DNA of 64,000 nucleotides from an uncultured Pelagibacteraceae bacterium (GTDB lineage Bacteria; Pseudomonadota; Alphaproteobacteria; Pelagibacterales; Pelagibacteraceae): NCBI GenBank assembly GCA_902622805.1, contig CACNRG010000003.1, positions 1 to 64,000 of the forward strand, read 5' to 3'. Shown piece by piece: positions 1 to 9,701 of this stretch (position 1 is its first letter; each line of letters starts with the position of its first letter). The notes under the pieces were generated by a model. It saw only the letters and a program-made list of their open reading frames with translations, ran no database searches and was not told where the DNA came from. The position numbers and the translations under genes were made by a program.

Positions 1-57
1 AAATCAGCGGACAAAATAAATCTAAATTGTAAAAATTTGTTAATCCAAGAGCAATAA
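1..57 (+). CDS. C-terminal tail of a CDS truncated by the window edge (…KSADKINLNCKNLLIQEQ*)
   Basis: Only + frame open from base 1 to the TAA at 55-57; abuts the next ORF at 61. Product not identifiable. Confidence 0.5.
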   Translation, partial: KSADKINLNCKNLLIQEQ

Positions 58-60
58 TCT

Positions 61-663
61 ATGAAAAATAAATTTATTTTGATATCGATGCGCCAAGATT
101 ATTTTTATAATGGAAAAGAATTAAGATTCTGTATAGATACAAAATTAATTGATTGGGTTTCCAGTTTAGGCTTTCAACCCTTTTTAATTTCTGACATTAA
201 AACATTAAATTTTTTATTAAAACAAAATAAGTTAAAAATTAGAGGCATATTATTAAGCGGAGGAAATGATATAAATAAAGATTCTCTAAGATATAAAATT
301 GAAAAACGACTTATAGATATATCTAAAAATAAGAAAATACCACTTCTTGGAATTTGTCATGGTTTACAATTTATAAATTTTATAGAAAAAGGAACTTTAA
401 AAAAAATAAAAAATCATGTGGGGGTTAATCATAAAATTAAAAGTAATTCTAATTATCCATTAAAAGTAAATAGTTTTCATGAAAATGGAATTAAAAAATT
501 AGGTAGAAATTTTGAGATTATTGCTTATTCATATGATAATCAAATTGAGGCTATAAAACATAAAAAATATAATTGGCTTGGATGGATGTGGCATCCTGAA
601 CGAGACAAAGTATTTAATAAAAAATTAAAAAAAATTGCAAAATTGTTTTTTAATAAAAAATGA
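61..663 (+). CDS. Class I glutamine amidotransferase-like hydrolase (peptidase C26 type), possibly a gamma-glutamyl-CDP-amidate hydrolase (Cj1417-like)
   Basis: Nucleophile motif LLGICHGLQ, LLSGGNDI, and the C-terminal WMWHPERD His/Glu pair; the NSFHENGIKKLG…DNQIEAIKHK segment resembles Campylobacter Cj1417. Confidence 0.8.
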   Translation: MKNKFILISMRQDYFYNGKELRFCIDTKLIDWVSSLGFQPFLISDIKTLNFLLKQNKLKIRGILLSGGNDINKDSLRYKIEKRLIDISKNKKIPLLGICHGLQFINFIEKGTLKKIKNHVGVNHKIKSNSNYPLKVNSFHENGIKKLGRNFEIIAYSYDNQIEAIKHKKYNWLGWMWHPERDKVFNKKLKKIAKLFFNKK

Positions 664-1706
664 AAATTTATAATAAAAATATTTCAGTTAATCACCCACC
701 ATTTATAATTGCTGAAATATCAGCCAATCATAATAATAGTCTTAAAAGAACAATAAAGTTGGTCAAAGAAGCAAAAAAAGCTGGAGCTGACGCAATTAAA
801 TTACAAACCTATAAAGCAGAGTCTTTAACTTTAAACTCACGTAAGCCACAATTTGTTATTAATGATAAAAAAAGTTTATGGTTTAGAAAAAGTTTGTTTG
901 ATTTATATAAAAAAGGTTCTTTACCAACTAGCTACTACAAAGAAATTTTTAAAGAGGCTAAAAAAAACGATATAATATGTTTTAGCACTCCTTTTGACGA
1001 AGATTCAGTTGATTTTTTAAGTGAATTTAAAGTCCCCGCTTTTAAAATAGCTTCCTTCGAAAATAATCATTTTCCTTTAATTGAAAAAGTAATTTCAAAA
1101 AAAAAACCAATAATTATTTCTTTGGGAGCAACTACATATAATGAAATATTATATTTATATAAATTTTTAAAAAATAAAAAATTTAATAACTTTGCCTTTC
1201 TACATTGTACAAGTTCATATCCAGCTAGAATTGAAGAAAGTAATATTAAAACGATTGTAGATCTTAGAAAAAAATTTAAAATAGAAATTGGTCTAAGTGA
1301 TCATACTCCTGGTATAGGAGCAGCAATTTCAGCAATATCTTATGGCGCAAGTATAATTGAAAAACATTTTACATTAGATAAAACTGCAGGTGGTTTAGAT
1401 GATATTTTTTCAATGGATCCAGACGATTTTAATCTTCTAGTAAAAGAGGCTAAAAATGCATGGTTAAGTCTTGGAAAAGTATATTATGGTTTAACACAAT
1501 CCGAACAAAGACACAAAAATTTTAAAAGATCAATATACGTAAAAAAGGATATTAAAAAAGGTGAACTATTTTCTGAAAAAAATCTAAAAGTTATAAGACC
1601 TAGTTATGGACTTGAACCTAAATATTTTAAAAAAATATTGGGTAAAGTTGCAAAAAAGAATTTAAACTATGCGACTCCATTAAAAAAAAAAGATATATCT
1701 TCTTAA
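660..1706 (+). CDS. pseI: Pseudaminic acid synthase-like NeuB family enzyme
   Basis: IIAEISANHNNSL…AGADAIKLQTY, FSTPFDEDSVDFL, VPAFKIASFE, HCTSSYPA, GLSDHTPG and a C-terminal SAF-like domain; ATGA overlap with the previous gene. Confidence 0.88.
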   Translation: MKIYNKNISVNHPPFIIAEISANHNNSLKRTIKLVKEAKKAGADAIKLQTYKAESLTLNSRKPQFVINDKKSLWFRKSLFDLYKKGSLPTSYYKEIFKEAKKNDIICFSTPFDEDSVDFLSEFKVPAFKIASFENNHFPLIEKVISKKKPIIISLGATTYNEILYLYKFLKNKKFNNFAFLHCTSSYPARIEESNIKTIVDLRKKFKIEIGLSDHTPGIGAAISAISYGASIIEKHFTLDKTAGGLDDIFSMDPDDFNLLVKEAKNAWLSLGKVYYGLTQSEQRHKNFKRSIYVKKDIKKGELFSEKNLKVIRPSYGLEPKYFKKILGKVAKKNLNYATPLKKKDISS

Positions 1707-2326
1707 AATAGTTTTTTAGTAAGTTTATTTATTTTTCCATCACTGACATGTATTTGTTTAAAAACTTCTGATGTATTCTTTGGAGAATTTTTAAAAGCAA
1801 TTCTAAGTATATTCATCCAATTAATATTATTTTTTTTTCTTACTTTTTCAATTTTATTAATTGCATTTAAATAAACATTAGCTAAATTATTTTTAATTTT
1901 ATAAAAAGTAATTATTCCTCTCTTATAATTGAGTTTATTAAATCCATTTTTTTCAAAGAAACGGACTGAAATAATATTTTTTTTTTTAACTTTGGCAATA
2001 AATATACAGTTATAATTTATTTTCTTTTCAAATAAATTTAGACACTGAGTTCCAATATTTCTGTTCTGGTTTTTTGTATCTATAGCTATAGAGACAATTA
2101 TTGTATCACCTAATACATCACCTCTTACATATCCAATTTTAGATTTCCCTTTATAACAAGTATAATAATATTTATTTGTATAATTTTTTTTAAACCATTC
2201 ATTGTGGTCTTTAATCTTTATTTTATTACTGTTTAAAGAATTTCTCCTATTTTTTGGATTATTTCTTATTGCAAAATAGATTTGACTATCAAGCAAATTT
2301 GTTTTTTTTATATTTATTTGTTGCAT
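1703..2326 (-). CDS. GNAT-family N-acetyltransferase with a C-terminal extension
   Basis: Short GNAT-like fold (KIGYVR…VSIAIDTKNQNRNIGTQCLNLFE…VRFFEKNGF) followed by a ~55 aa tail KIEKVRKKNNINWMNILRIAFKNSPK…. Confidence 0.7.
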   Translation of the reverse strand: MQQINIKKTNLLDSQIYFAIRNNPKNRRNSLNSNKIKIKDHNEWFKKNYTNKYYYTCYKGKSKIGYVRGDVLGDTIIVSIAIDTKNQNRNIGTQCLNLFEKKINYNCIFIAKVKKKNIISVRFFEKNGFNKLNYKRGIITFYKIKNNLANVYLNAINKIEKVRKKNNINWMNILRIAFKNSPKNTSEVFKQIHVSDGKINKLTKKLF

Positions 2327-2333
2327 TAATTAA

Positions 2334-3098
2334 TTATTCTATAATAAAATTGTCACGAATTGGAACTCCTTTTTTTTTAAGATATTTTTTTGCTTTAGCA
2401 GGAGTATGTTCTGTGAAATGATAGATACTAGCTGCTGCGAATGCATCTGCACCACTCTTGTATGCATCATAGAAATGTTCATAATTTCCAGCTCCTCCAG
2501 AGGCAACTATAGGGACATTGACTAACGATGAGGTTAGTTGAATTAACTCATTATCATACCCTTTCATTAACCCATCATGATCAATACAGTTAATAACTAT
2601 TTCTCCTACACCTCTATCCACACATTCAACAAGTAAATTTTTTAGTTCTTTATCAGATTTAGTTTTTCCTAGATCATAAAAACATTCATATTTTTGATTA
2701 ATTCTTCTAACGTCAATTGATGCTGTGATTGCTTGAGATCCAAATTTCTTTGAAGCTTCATTAATTATATCTGGATTCTTAAAAATAATACTGTTAATAG
2801 CAATTTTATCAGCACCATACTCAAATAACTCATTCATTTGAGATATTTTTTCAATTCCACCACCAATAGTTATAGGAACACTTACACAATCTGTGATACT
2901 TAATATGAAATTTTTATCAATGATCTCGTTATTTCTAGAAATATCAAAAAAAAGTATTTCATCAACATCTCTTGAATTATAAATTTTTATAGTTGTAAGA
3001 GGCGATCCTGCTGATCTCTTATCATTTTCAAACTTATTTCCTTTTACAAGAGTTGTACCATTCCAAAGCATTATAGGAATTATTCTTACTTTAAGCAT
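2334..3098 (-). CDS. HisF-like cyclase paralogue of a surface-sugar amidotransferase system
   Basis: (beta/alpha)8 HisF motifs (VPITIGGGI, SIDVRR, VPIVASGGAG, AFAAASIYHF); adjacent to HisH and a WbpG-like gene. Confidence 0.88.
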   Translation of the reverse strand: MLKVRIIPIMLWNGTTLVKGNKFENDKRSAGSPLTTIKIYNSRDVDEILFFDISRNNEIIDKNFILSITDCVSVPITIGGGIEKISQMNELFEYGADKIAINSIIFKNPDIINEASKKFGSQAITASIDVRRINQKYECFYDLGKTKSDKELKNLLVECVDRGVGEIVINCIDHDGLMKGYDNELIQLTSSLVNVPIVASGGAGNYEHFYDAYKSGADAFAAASIYHFTEHTPAKAKKYLKKKGVPIRDNFIIE

Positions 3099-3711
3099 TA
3101 ATAAAGTTTTTTAAAATTTGTATACCAGCCTTAGAACTTTTTTCAGGATGGAACTGAGTGCCAAACACGTTTCTTTTATTTATTATTGATGGAAATTCAA
3201 TACCATAATTTGTTGTCGCAATTATTTCATTAGAATTAATTAATTTAAAAGAATAACTATTTACAAAATAAAAATTAGAGCCATCAACTAAATTTTCAGT
3301 TAACAAATTTTTATTTAGAATTTTGATATTATTCCATCCAATATGTGGAAGTTTTAAATCACAACCTTGTTTATCCAATCGCTCAACATTTCCTTTAATA
3401 ATATCCAAACCATTTGATTTTCCATATTCATATCCAAATGTACTTAAAATTTGCATTCCAACACATATACCAAATAAACTTTTATCTCTGGAAGAAGAAA
3501 AAGTTTTTATCGGTTTTTCCCAACCTTTTTTTTTAATCATATCAATAGCATCTTTATATGATCCAACTCCTGGTAAAAATACTTTATCAAATTTATAAAT
3601 TGACTCAGGATCTGCAATTATTTCTGCTTCAACTTCTATTTTTTTTAAACTATTATATAATGATCTTATATTACCTGTTCCATAGTTAATTATGGCAACC
3701 TTAATTGTCAT
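3091..3711 (-). CDS. HisH-like glutamine amidotransferase subunit
   Basis: INYGTGNIRSL, LPGVGSY, LFGICVGMQILS, GTQFHPEKS. Confidence 0.9.
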   Translation of the reverse strand: MTIKVAIINYGTGNIRSLYNSLKKIEVEAEIIADPESIYKFDKVFLPGVGSYKDAIDMIKKKGWEKPIKTFSSSRDKSLFGICVGMQILSTFGYEYGKSNGLDIIKGNVERLDKQGCDLKLPHIGWNNIKILNKNLLTENLVDGSNFYFVNSYSFKLINSNEIIATTNYGIEFPSIINKRNVFGTQFHPEKSSKAGIQILKNFINA

Positions 3712-4843
3712 ATTTTAATTTTATTAATGAGCCACTATCATCTTTTACTAATTTTCCACCTTGATCAGTTTTAAAGATTTTTTTATTTGTGAAATCATCA
3801 CATATTCTAAGAAATTTTTCTTCTGAGATTTCTATTTTAGATAAAATTTTGTCTAAAGATTTTCCCATATATGATTTTGGATATTTTCCTTCTGTTTTTT
3901 TTGCAAGTTTTATTCCATCTTCACGGCTAATTTTATTTCTTCTTATCATATAAGACAATTGATCAGATGCTCTAGCAAAACCAAATTTTAGATATTTAAA
4001 ATAATCATGAATACCATGTTGATAATTATCAATTTTTTCAAAATTAAAATAACAACCTTCTAAATTAGGCTTATAATTTAAAAAACCATTATTTTTAGCA
4101 ACTTCATAATTTCTTAAGGCATCCCACCTTTCATAATATCCAAGGAAAATCCCCAAAATTGATTTTTGTTCTAATATTTCTTTAGAGGGATAATTATAAA
4201 TTTCTAATTCATGTTTTTTGAAACCGTGATTTTCAATTAAATCTGATACTCTAAATCCAATAAGCCCACCAAATTCTTCCATCCAGTTTTGATCTAAAAT
4301 ACTATTATTTAGAGAATTTTCAGGCCCACCATATTCTAGTTGTGGGTTTTCTCCCCATAAAATTAAAGGAATATTATAAGCTAACGCAAACTTTACTGGC
4401 GCTGTGAAAATAGATACATGTTCGGGCCAAGAGATATCTCCTAATAATTCTAGACCAATTCTATTTATTTTTGCTCTAATTTTTGAGTTGTTTGATATTT
4501 CTATTACATCAAATCCAATTTTTTTTACATTTTCTAAATTTTGTCTTCCTATTTCTGACAAATCACACGTTGAAGCTGTAACAAACACAGGATTTAAACC
4601 TAATTCTCTTGCTCTAATAATTTGATAAGTACTATCTTTACCGCCGCTACCTGGAACAACACAATTCCATTTATTCTTGTCTAATTTTTTTTCTTTTATT
4701 ATTTTTAACAAATTTGATTTTCTTTGGTCCCAATCAACCTTCTTTTGCAAATCAAAGCTGAGACAAGCATTACAGACACCATCATTGTTAAGGTATTGAT
4801 CTGGTCGAGTATCTGGCATGATACAACGTTTGCAGTAATTCAT
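3701..4843 (-). CDS. N-acetyl sugar amidotransferase (WbpG/PseA-like)
   Basis: Cys-rich N terminus (CKRCIMPDTRP…GVCNACLSF), PP-loop VVPGSGGKDSTYQ; overlaps hisH. Confidence 0.88.
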   Translation of the reverse strand: MNYCKRCIMPDTRPDQYLNNDGVCNACLSFDLQKKVDWDQRKSNLLKIIKEKKLDKNKWNCVVPGSGGKDSTYQIIRARELGLNPVFVTASTCDLSEIGRQNLENVKKIGFDVIEISNNSKIRAKINRIGLELLGDISWPEHVSIFTAPVKFALAYNIPLILWGENPQLEYGGPENSLNNSILDQNWMEEFGGLIGFRVSDLIENHGFKKHELEIYNYPSKEILEQKSILGIFLGYYERWDALRNYEVAKNNGFLNYKPNLEGCYFNFEKIDNYQHGIHDYFKYLKFGFARASDQLSYMIRRNKISREDGIKLAKKTEGKYPKSYMGKSLDKILSKIEISEEKFLRICDDFTNKKIFKTDQGGKLVKDDSGSLIKLKYDN

Positions 4844-4990
4844 AGATTTTTTTTGTATATATTAATATACTAAAAATAAAATCTTATAATGAAATTAAAA
4901 ACACAATCAAACAATATTATTTCAACTATACTTACCATAGATAGAGGCATAAGAGTGAGAAAATTAAGAATAAGTAATAAAAGATAGAAT

Positions 4991-5641
4991 ATGAACCCTT
5001 GGACGTACGAAAATTTATTTTACTTAACCTCAGATAAAAAAAGAATACTTAAATTATTAGATCATTATGAAGTTTATAAGAAAATATTAAACATTAAAGG
5101 GGATATTGTTGAATGTGGTGTTTTTAAGGGCGCAAGTTTAATAAGATTCTTAACTTTTAGAGACTTGATAGAAAAAAAAGATACGAGAAAAATTATTGGT
5201 TTTGATGCATTTGGAAAATTTCCTCACCCAAAAAATGATTATAAAAATAAAAAAGCAGATAGTGTTTTTGCTAAAAGACATGATGATAAAATTGGATTAG
5301 GAATAAGTATTAATTTATTAAAAAAATATCTTAAAAAAAAAAATTTATCAAATTATAAATTAGTTAAAGGAAATGTCCTTAATACTTTACCAAACTATTT
5401 AAAAAAAAATAAAAAATTAAAAATTTCATTGTTACATCTAGATTTAGATATTTTCGAACCAACAAAATTTGTATTAGAGACTTTATATGAAAAAATTTCA
5501 AAGAGAGGAATTATTCTTTTTGATGATTATACCCATATTAAAGGAGCAACATTAGCCATAGATGATTTTTTAAAAAAGAAAAGACTTAGAATTCAGAAAG
5601 TTTCAAAAAATGGTAGACCATTTTTTATTCAAAAAAAATAA
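4991..5641 (+). CDS. TylF/MycF-like class I SAM-dependent methyltransferase
   Basis: GDIVECGVFKGASLIRF, IIGFDAFGKFP, LLHLDLDIFEPTKFVLE, FDDY motifs. Confidence 0.78.
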   Translation: MNPWTYENLFYLTSDKKRILKLLDHYEVYKKILNIKGDIVECGVFKGASLIRFLTFRDLIEKKDTRKIIGFDAFGKFPHPKNDYKNKKADSVFAKRHDDKIGLGISINLLKKYLKKKNLSNYKLVKGNVLNTLPNYLKKNKKLKISLLHLDLDIFEPTKFVLETLYEKISKRGIILFDDYTHIKGATLAIDDFLKKKRLRIQKVSKNGRPFFIQKK

Positions 5642-5666
5642 TATTATATCAGGCGTATAATTTGCA

Positions 5667-6431
5667 ATGAAATCAAAATTAAAATCAAAAAATATTGTTC
5701 CAATTATACTTGCGGCCGGAAGAGGCTCAAGAATGGAAGAGTTAACAAAAGATAAACCTAAATCTTTTGTAACTATTAATAAAAAAAAAAGACTTATTGA
5801 TACAGTTATAGAAAATTTTATAACTTTAGGATTAAACAAAATAACTGTAATAACTGGTTATAAAAGTAATAAATTCAATCAATTTAAAAAAATCAATACA
5901 ATTAAAAATAAAAAATGGAAAACAACTAATATTTTTGGGAGTTTGATTTGTGCTGACAAAATTTTGTCAAAATATACCTGTATTATTTCTTATGCTGATA
6001 TTTTTTATGAGAAAGAAGCTGTTAAAATTTTAAAAACATCAAAAATAAAAAATGGCATAGTTATGTTGAGTTATAGATACTGGAAAAAATACTGGAAAAA
6101 AAGATTTAAAAATCCTTTAACGGATTTAGAAACTTTTAGGACTAACAATAAAAATCAACTTGTAGAAATTGGAAAAAGAACAAATTCTTATAAAAATATC
6201 AAAGGGCAATATATGGGTATATTTAGAATTGATCCAAATTCATGGAAAAAGGTTAAGCAACATCTTTTTAATAATTCAAAAAATTTAAATAAAATCGATA
6301 TAACTACATTATTTCAATTAATTATAAAAAAAAAAATATGCAAGATATATGTTGAGAGTTATAAAAAAAAATGGTTTGAGATAGATAGTATTAAAGATTA
6401 CAAACTGTTTAAAAAATTAATTAAAGTTTAA
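5667..6431 (+). CDS. NTP (cytidylyl)transferase-like protein, possibly a CTP:phosphoglutamine cytidylyltransferase (Cj1416-like)
   Basis: IILAAGRGSRMEELTKDKPKSFV nucleotidyltransferase signature; IISYADIFY, W…WKKRFKNPLTDLETF, EIGKRTNSYKNIKGQYMGIF. Confidence 0.78.
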   Translation: MKSKLKSKNIVPIILAAGRGSRMEELTKDKPKSFVTINKKKRLIDTVIENFITLGLNKITVITGYKSNKFNQFKKINTIKNKKWKTTNIFGSLICADKILSKYTCIISYADIFYEKEAVKILKTSKIKNGIVMLSYRYWKKYWKKRFKNPLTDLETFRTNNKNQLVEIGKRTNSYKNIKGQYMGIFRIDPNSWKKVKQHLFNNSKNLNKIDITTLFQLIIKKKICKIYVESYKKKWFEIDSIKDYKLFKKLIKV

Positions 6432-6508
6432 ATTTGTTCTCTAATTTCTGGATGACTTGTAAAAAAAAAATTTAAATGATCTTAAAAGCTAATATGAATA
6501 ATTAATTA

Positions 6509-7858
6509 ATGAATTTGTACATTCATCTTGAAACTGTAGCTAGGGAGCTTGATAGTAAACTTTTGTTGGCTATAATTGGAGCATCTAGAGGTCATGAGGT
6601 AATTATTTCTAATCTAGAGACTATTTCAAAAGGTTTAGAAAAAAATTTACTCAACCCAGGCATTGTTCATACTAAATCTCTAACACCAAGTAGAGTAAAA
6701 ATTAAAAAACATAAAGAAATAATAAATAAAGGTTGTAAAATTACAAGCATGGATGAGGAAGGTGGTTTAGTGGATTATGGTTATGATAGAATGGCTGTAT
6801 CGAGATATGGTGAAAAAACACTAAAACAAGCCTCAGCAGTTTTTACTTGGGGACCAGAAGATTATAAATCCTTAAAAAAATATTATCCAAATTACAGGTC
6901 AAAATTTCATATGACTGGCTCATCTCGTGTAGATTTATGGGGTCCAAAATTTTTAAGTTATTGGGAAAAAAAAAATAAAAAGTTAAATAAACCATTTCTT
7001 TTAATTCCATCTAATTTTGGTGCAGGTTTAGCTGTCTTATCGCTATATGAAAGAATTAAGGTACGAAAAGTAGGAGAATACTTTGATAGATTTCCAAGTT
7101 TAAAAAAAACTTTTATTAAAAGAGAAAGTGAACAATTTAAATTGATAGCATATTTTTTAGAGGCTATTGAACATCTTTCTAATAAAAATAAAAATTATCA
7201 CATTATCTTAAGACCTCATCCAGCAGAAAGTGTAGAGACATGGAAAATTTTACTTGATCAATATCCGAATGTCAGTGTTATTAGAGATGACGGTGTTTCT
7301 TCATGGATTAAAGATGCTTTTGCTATATTACATAATGGCTGTACCACTGCTTTAGAAGCTAGTTTGTTTAAAAAACCAATTATTACTTACACTCCATTCA
7401 AGGCAGAATTTCCCAGAAAATTAGCAAATGATTTAGGACAAAAGGTAACTTCACTGGATGAATTAAAAAAAAAAATTGATGGCATATTTTTAGATCTTAA
7501 AAAAACCAAAAAACAAAAAAAAGTAAATAAGTCTCTTCCTAAAATACTTCAAAAAAAATTATTTATTGATGAAAAGGAAATTGCTGCGCTTAAAATGCTT
7601 AAGGTATGGGAAAGCATCGGTAGTGAGAAACTTTCAAAATCAAATAATTGGTTTTTATTTAAATCTAGATTAAGACTTGTAAAAATTTTTAGAATGAGAA
7701 ATTTATTCTTAAGTAATCCTAAAAATTTTAAATTTCCTCCATTTGAGAGAGAAAAAGTTCTTACAAAAATCTACGAATTAATAAAAATATTAAAAATTAA
7801 AGAGGAGTTAAATTGTGAGTTTCTATCAGACAGAACTCTTTTAATTAAAAAGAAATAA
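6509..7858 (+). CDS. Surface carbohydrate biosynthesis protein, GT-B/CDP-glycerophosphotransferase-like
   Basis: C-terminal HIILRPHPAES…AILHNGCTTALEASLFKKPIITYTPF; TSMDEEGG and FTWGPEDY motifs. Confidence 0.7.
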   Translation: MNLYIHLETVARELDSKLLLAIIGASRGHEVIISNLETISKGLEKNLLNPGIVHTKSLTPSRVKIKKHKEIINKGCKITSMDEEGGLVDYGYDRMAVSRYGEKTLKQASAVFTWGPEDYKSLKKYYPNYRSKFHMTGSSRVDLWGPKFLSYWEKKNKKLNKPFLLIPSNFGAGLAVLSLYERIKVRKVGEYFDRFPSLKKTFIKRESEQFKLIAYFLEAIEHLSNKNKNYHIILRPHPAESVETWKILLDQYPNVSVIRDDGVSSWIKDAFAILHNGCTTALEASLFKKPIITYTPFKAEFPRKLANDLGQKVTSLDELKKKIDGIFLDLKKTKKQKKVNKSLPKILQKKLFIDEKEIAALKMLKVWESIGSEKLSKSNNWFLFKSRLRLVKIFRMRNLFLSNPKNFKFPPFEREKVLTKIYELIKILKIKEELNCEFLSDRTLLIKKK

Positions 7859-7862
7859 TTTT

Positions 7863-9632
7863 ATGCAAACTATAAAAAAAATTTTGTTTTTACTTAATGC
7901 ACGTGAGCGCAAACAAGCATTTTTTTTATTATTGATGATTATTATAATGGCTTTACTTGATATGTTAGGAATTGCATCTGTTGTACCTTTTATGGCAGTT
8001 ATCACAAACCCTGATATTATTGAAACTAATGAATATTTAAACAAGATTTTTCTAATATCAAATAGATTTGGTGTTGAGGATAAAGATCAGTTTCTTTTTG
8101 TTCTAGGTGTATTCGTTTTTTTATTTTTAGTTATCTCATTAAGTTTCAAGGCCTTGACGAGTTATGCTCAATTGAGGTTTGTTCAAATGAGAAGATATAC
8201 TATTGGTAAACGTATTTTAGAAACTTTTTTACGCCAACCTTATAGCTGGTTTTTAAATCGTAACAGTGCTGATCTAGGAAAATCTATTTTATCAGAGGTA
8301 GGTGCTATAATTGGAAAAGGTTTGAGACCGTTATTTGAACTAATATCAAGATTATTGATTGTGGTTGTCCTCATCATCTTATTAATGTTGGTAGACGTAA
8401 AAATTACACTTGTGGTAGCTTTTATAATTGGAGGGTCATATGGATTATTTTTTTATTTAACAAAAAATTATTTGTATCGAATTGGAAAAGAACGTTTTAA
8501 AAATAATACCTCGCTTTTTATGTCGATTAATGAGGCTTTTGGTGCTGTAAAGGAAATAAAAATTGGAGGATTAGAAAAAACTTATATAGAAAGATTTTCT
8601 GATCCCGCAAAAGTAGTTGCAAGAAAAGAAGCTTATGCAGGAATCTTAGCTCAATTGCCTCGGTATTTTTTAGAAGCCATAACTTTTGGTGGTGTTATCT
8701 TAATGGTACTCTATTTAATGGTAGAAAAAGGTAGTTTTAATAATGCTTTGCCATTAATTAGTTTGTTTGTATTCGCAGGTTATCGTTTATTACCATCCTT
8801 GCAATCGATTTATGCTTCTTTTAATCAAATTACTTTTGTTTCTACTGCAGTTGATTCTTTGTATGCAGATCTTAATAGTTTAACAAAAATTGATACAACA
8901 AAAGATATAAATAAAATTTCACTTAATAAATCGATTGATTTGAAACAAGTTTATTATAACTATCCCAATTCATCAAAAACAGCCTTAAGGGATATCAATA
9001 TCCATATTCCAGCCAGAACTACAGTCGGATTAATGGGTTCAACAGGTAGTGGCAAAACAACAACAATCGATATTATCATTGGGTTGCTAGAGGCTCAAAA
9101 AGGTACATTGGAGGTAGATGGTAAAATTATAACAAAAAATAATTCTAGAAATTGGCAAAGTTCAATTGGATATGTGCCGCAACATATTTACTTAGCAGAT
9201 GACAGCGTTGCTGCAAATATTGCTCTTGGAACAAAATCAAATGATATTAACAATGAGGCTGTAGAAAAATCCTCAAAAACTGCAAATTTGCACGAATTTG
9301 TTATTAATGAATTGCCAAATCAATATCAGACTAAAGTTGGCGATAGAGGAATAAGATTGTCGGGTGGGCAAAGACAACGTATTGGAATTGCAAGAGCACT
9401 TTATCATAATCCAAGCGTAATAATTTTTGATGAAGCAACAAGCTCGCTTGATAATAATACTGAAAAATTAGTAATGAATGCCATCGAAAAAATTAGTCAA
9501 AACAAAACAATAATTTTAATTGCTCATCGTTTGAGCACTTTAAGAAATTGTGATAAAATTTTCTTAATGGAAAAAGGTGAAATTAAAAAAGAAGGAACTT
9601 TTAAGGAATTAATTACATCTGAGAATAATTAA
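7863..9632 (+). CDS. ABC transporter permease/ATP-binding fusion (MsbA/PglK-like flippase)
   Basis: N-terminal TM domain; Walker A GSTGSGKTT, signature LSGGQRQRIGIARAL, Walker B VIIFDEATSSLD. Confidence 0.92.
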   Translation: MQTIKKILFLLNARERKQAFFLLLMIIIMALLDMLGIASVVPFMAVITNPDIIETNEYLNKIFLISNRFGVEDKDQFLFVLGVFVFLFLVISLSFKALTSYAQLRFVQMRRYTIGKRILETFLRQPYSWFLNRNSADLGKSILSEVGAIIGKGLRPLFELISRLLIVVVLIILLMLVDVKITLVVAFIIGGSYGLFFYLTKNYLYRIGKERFKNNTSLFMSINEAFGAVKEIKIGGLEKTYIERFSDPAKVVARKEAYAGILAQLPRYFLEAITFGGVILMVLYLMVEKGSFNNALPLISLFVFAGYRLLPSLQSIYASFNQITFVSTAVDSLYADLNSLTKIDTTKDINKISLNKSIDLKQVYYNYPNSSKTALRDINIHIPARTTVGLMGSTGSGKTTTIDIIIGLLEAQKGTLEVDGKIITKNNSRNWQSSIGYVPQHIYLADDSVAANIALGTKSNDINNEAVEKSSKTANLHEFVINELPNQYQTKVGDRGIRLSGGQRQRIGIARALYHNPSVIIFDEATSSLDNNTEKLVMNAIEKISQNKTIILIAHRLSTLRNCDKIFLMEKGEIKKEGTFKELITSENN

Positions 9633-9701
9633 ATTACTAAATAGATTTATCTAATAATGAAAAATTTATTAAAGTGTTTAATTATCATCTAATTTAAAAA
9701 T

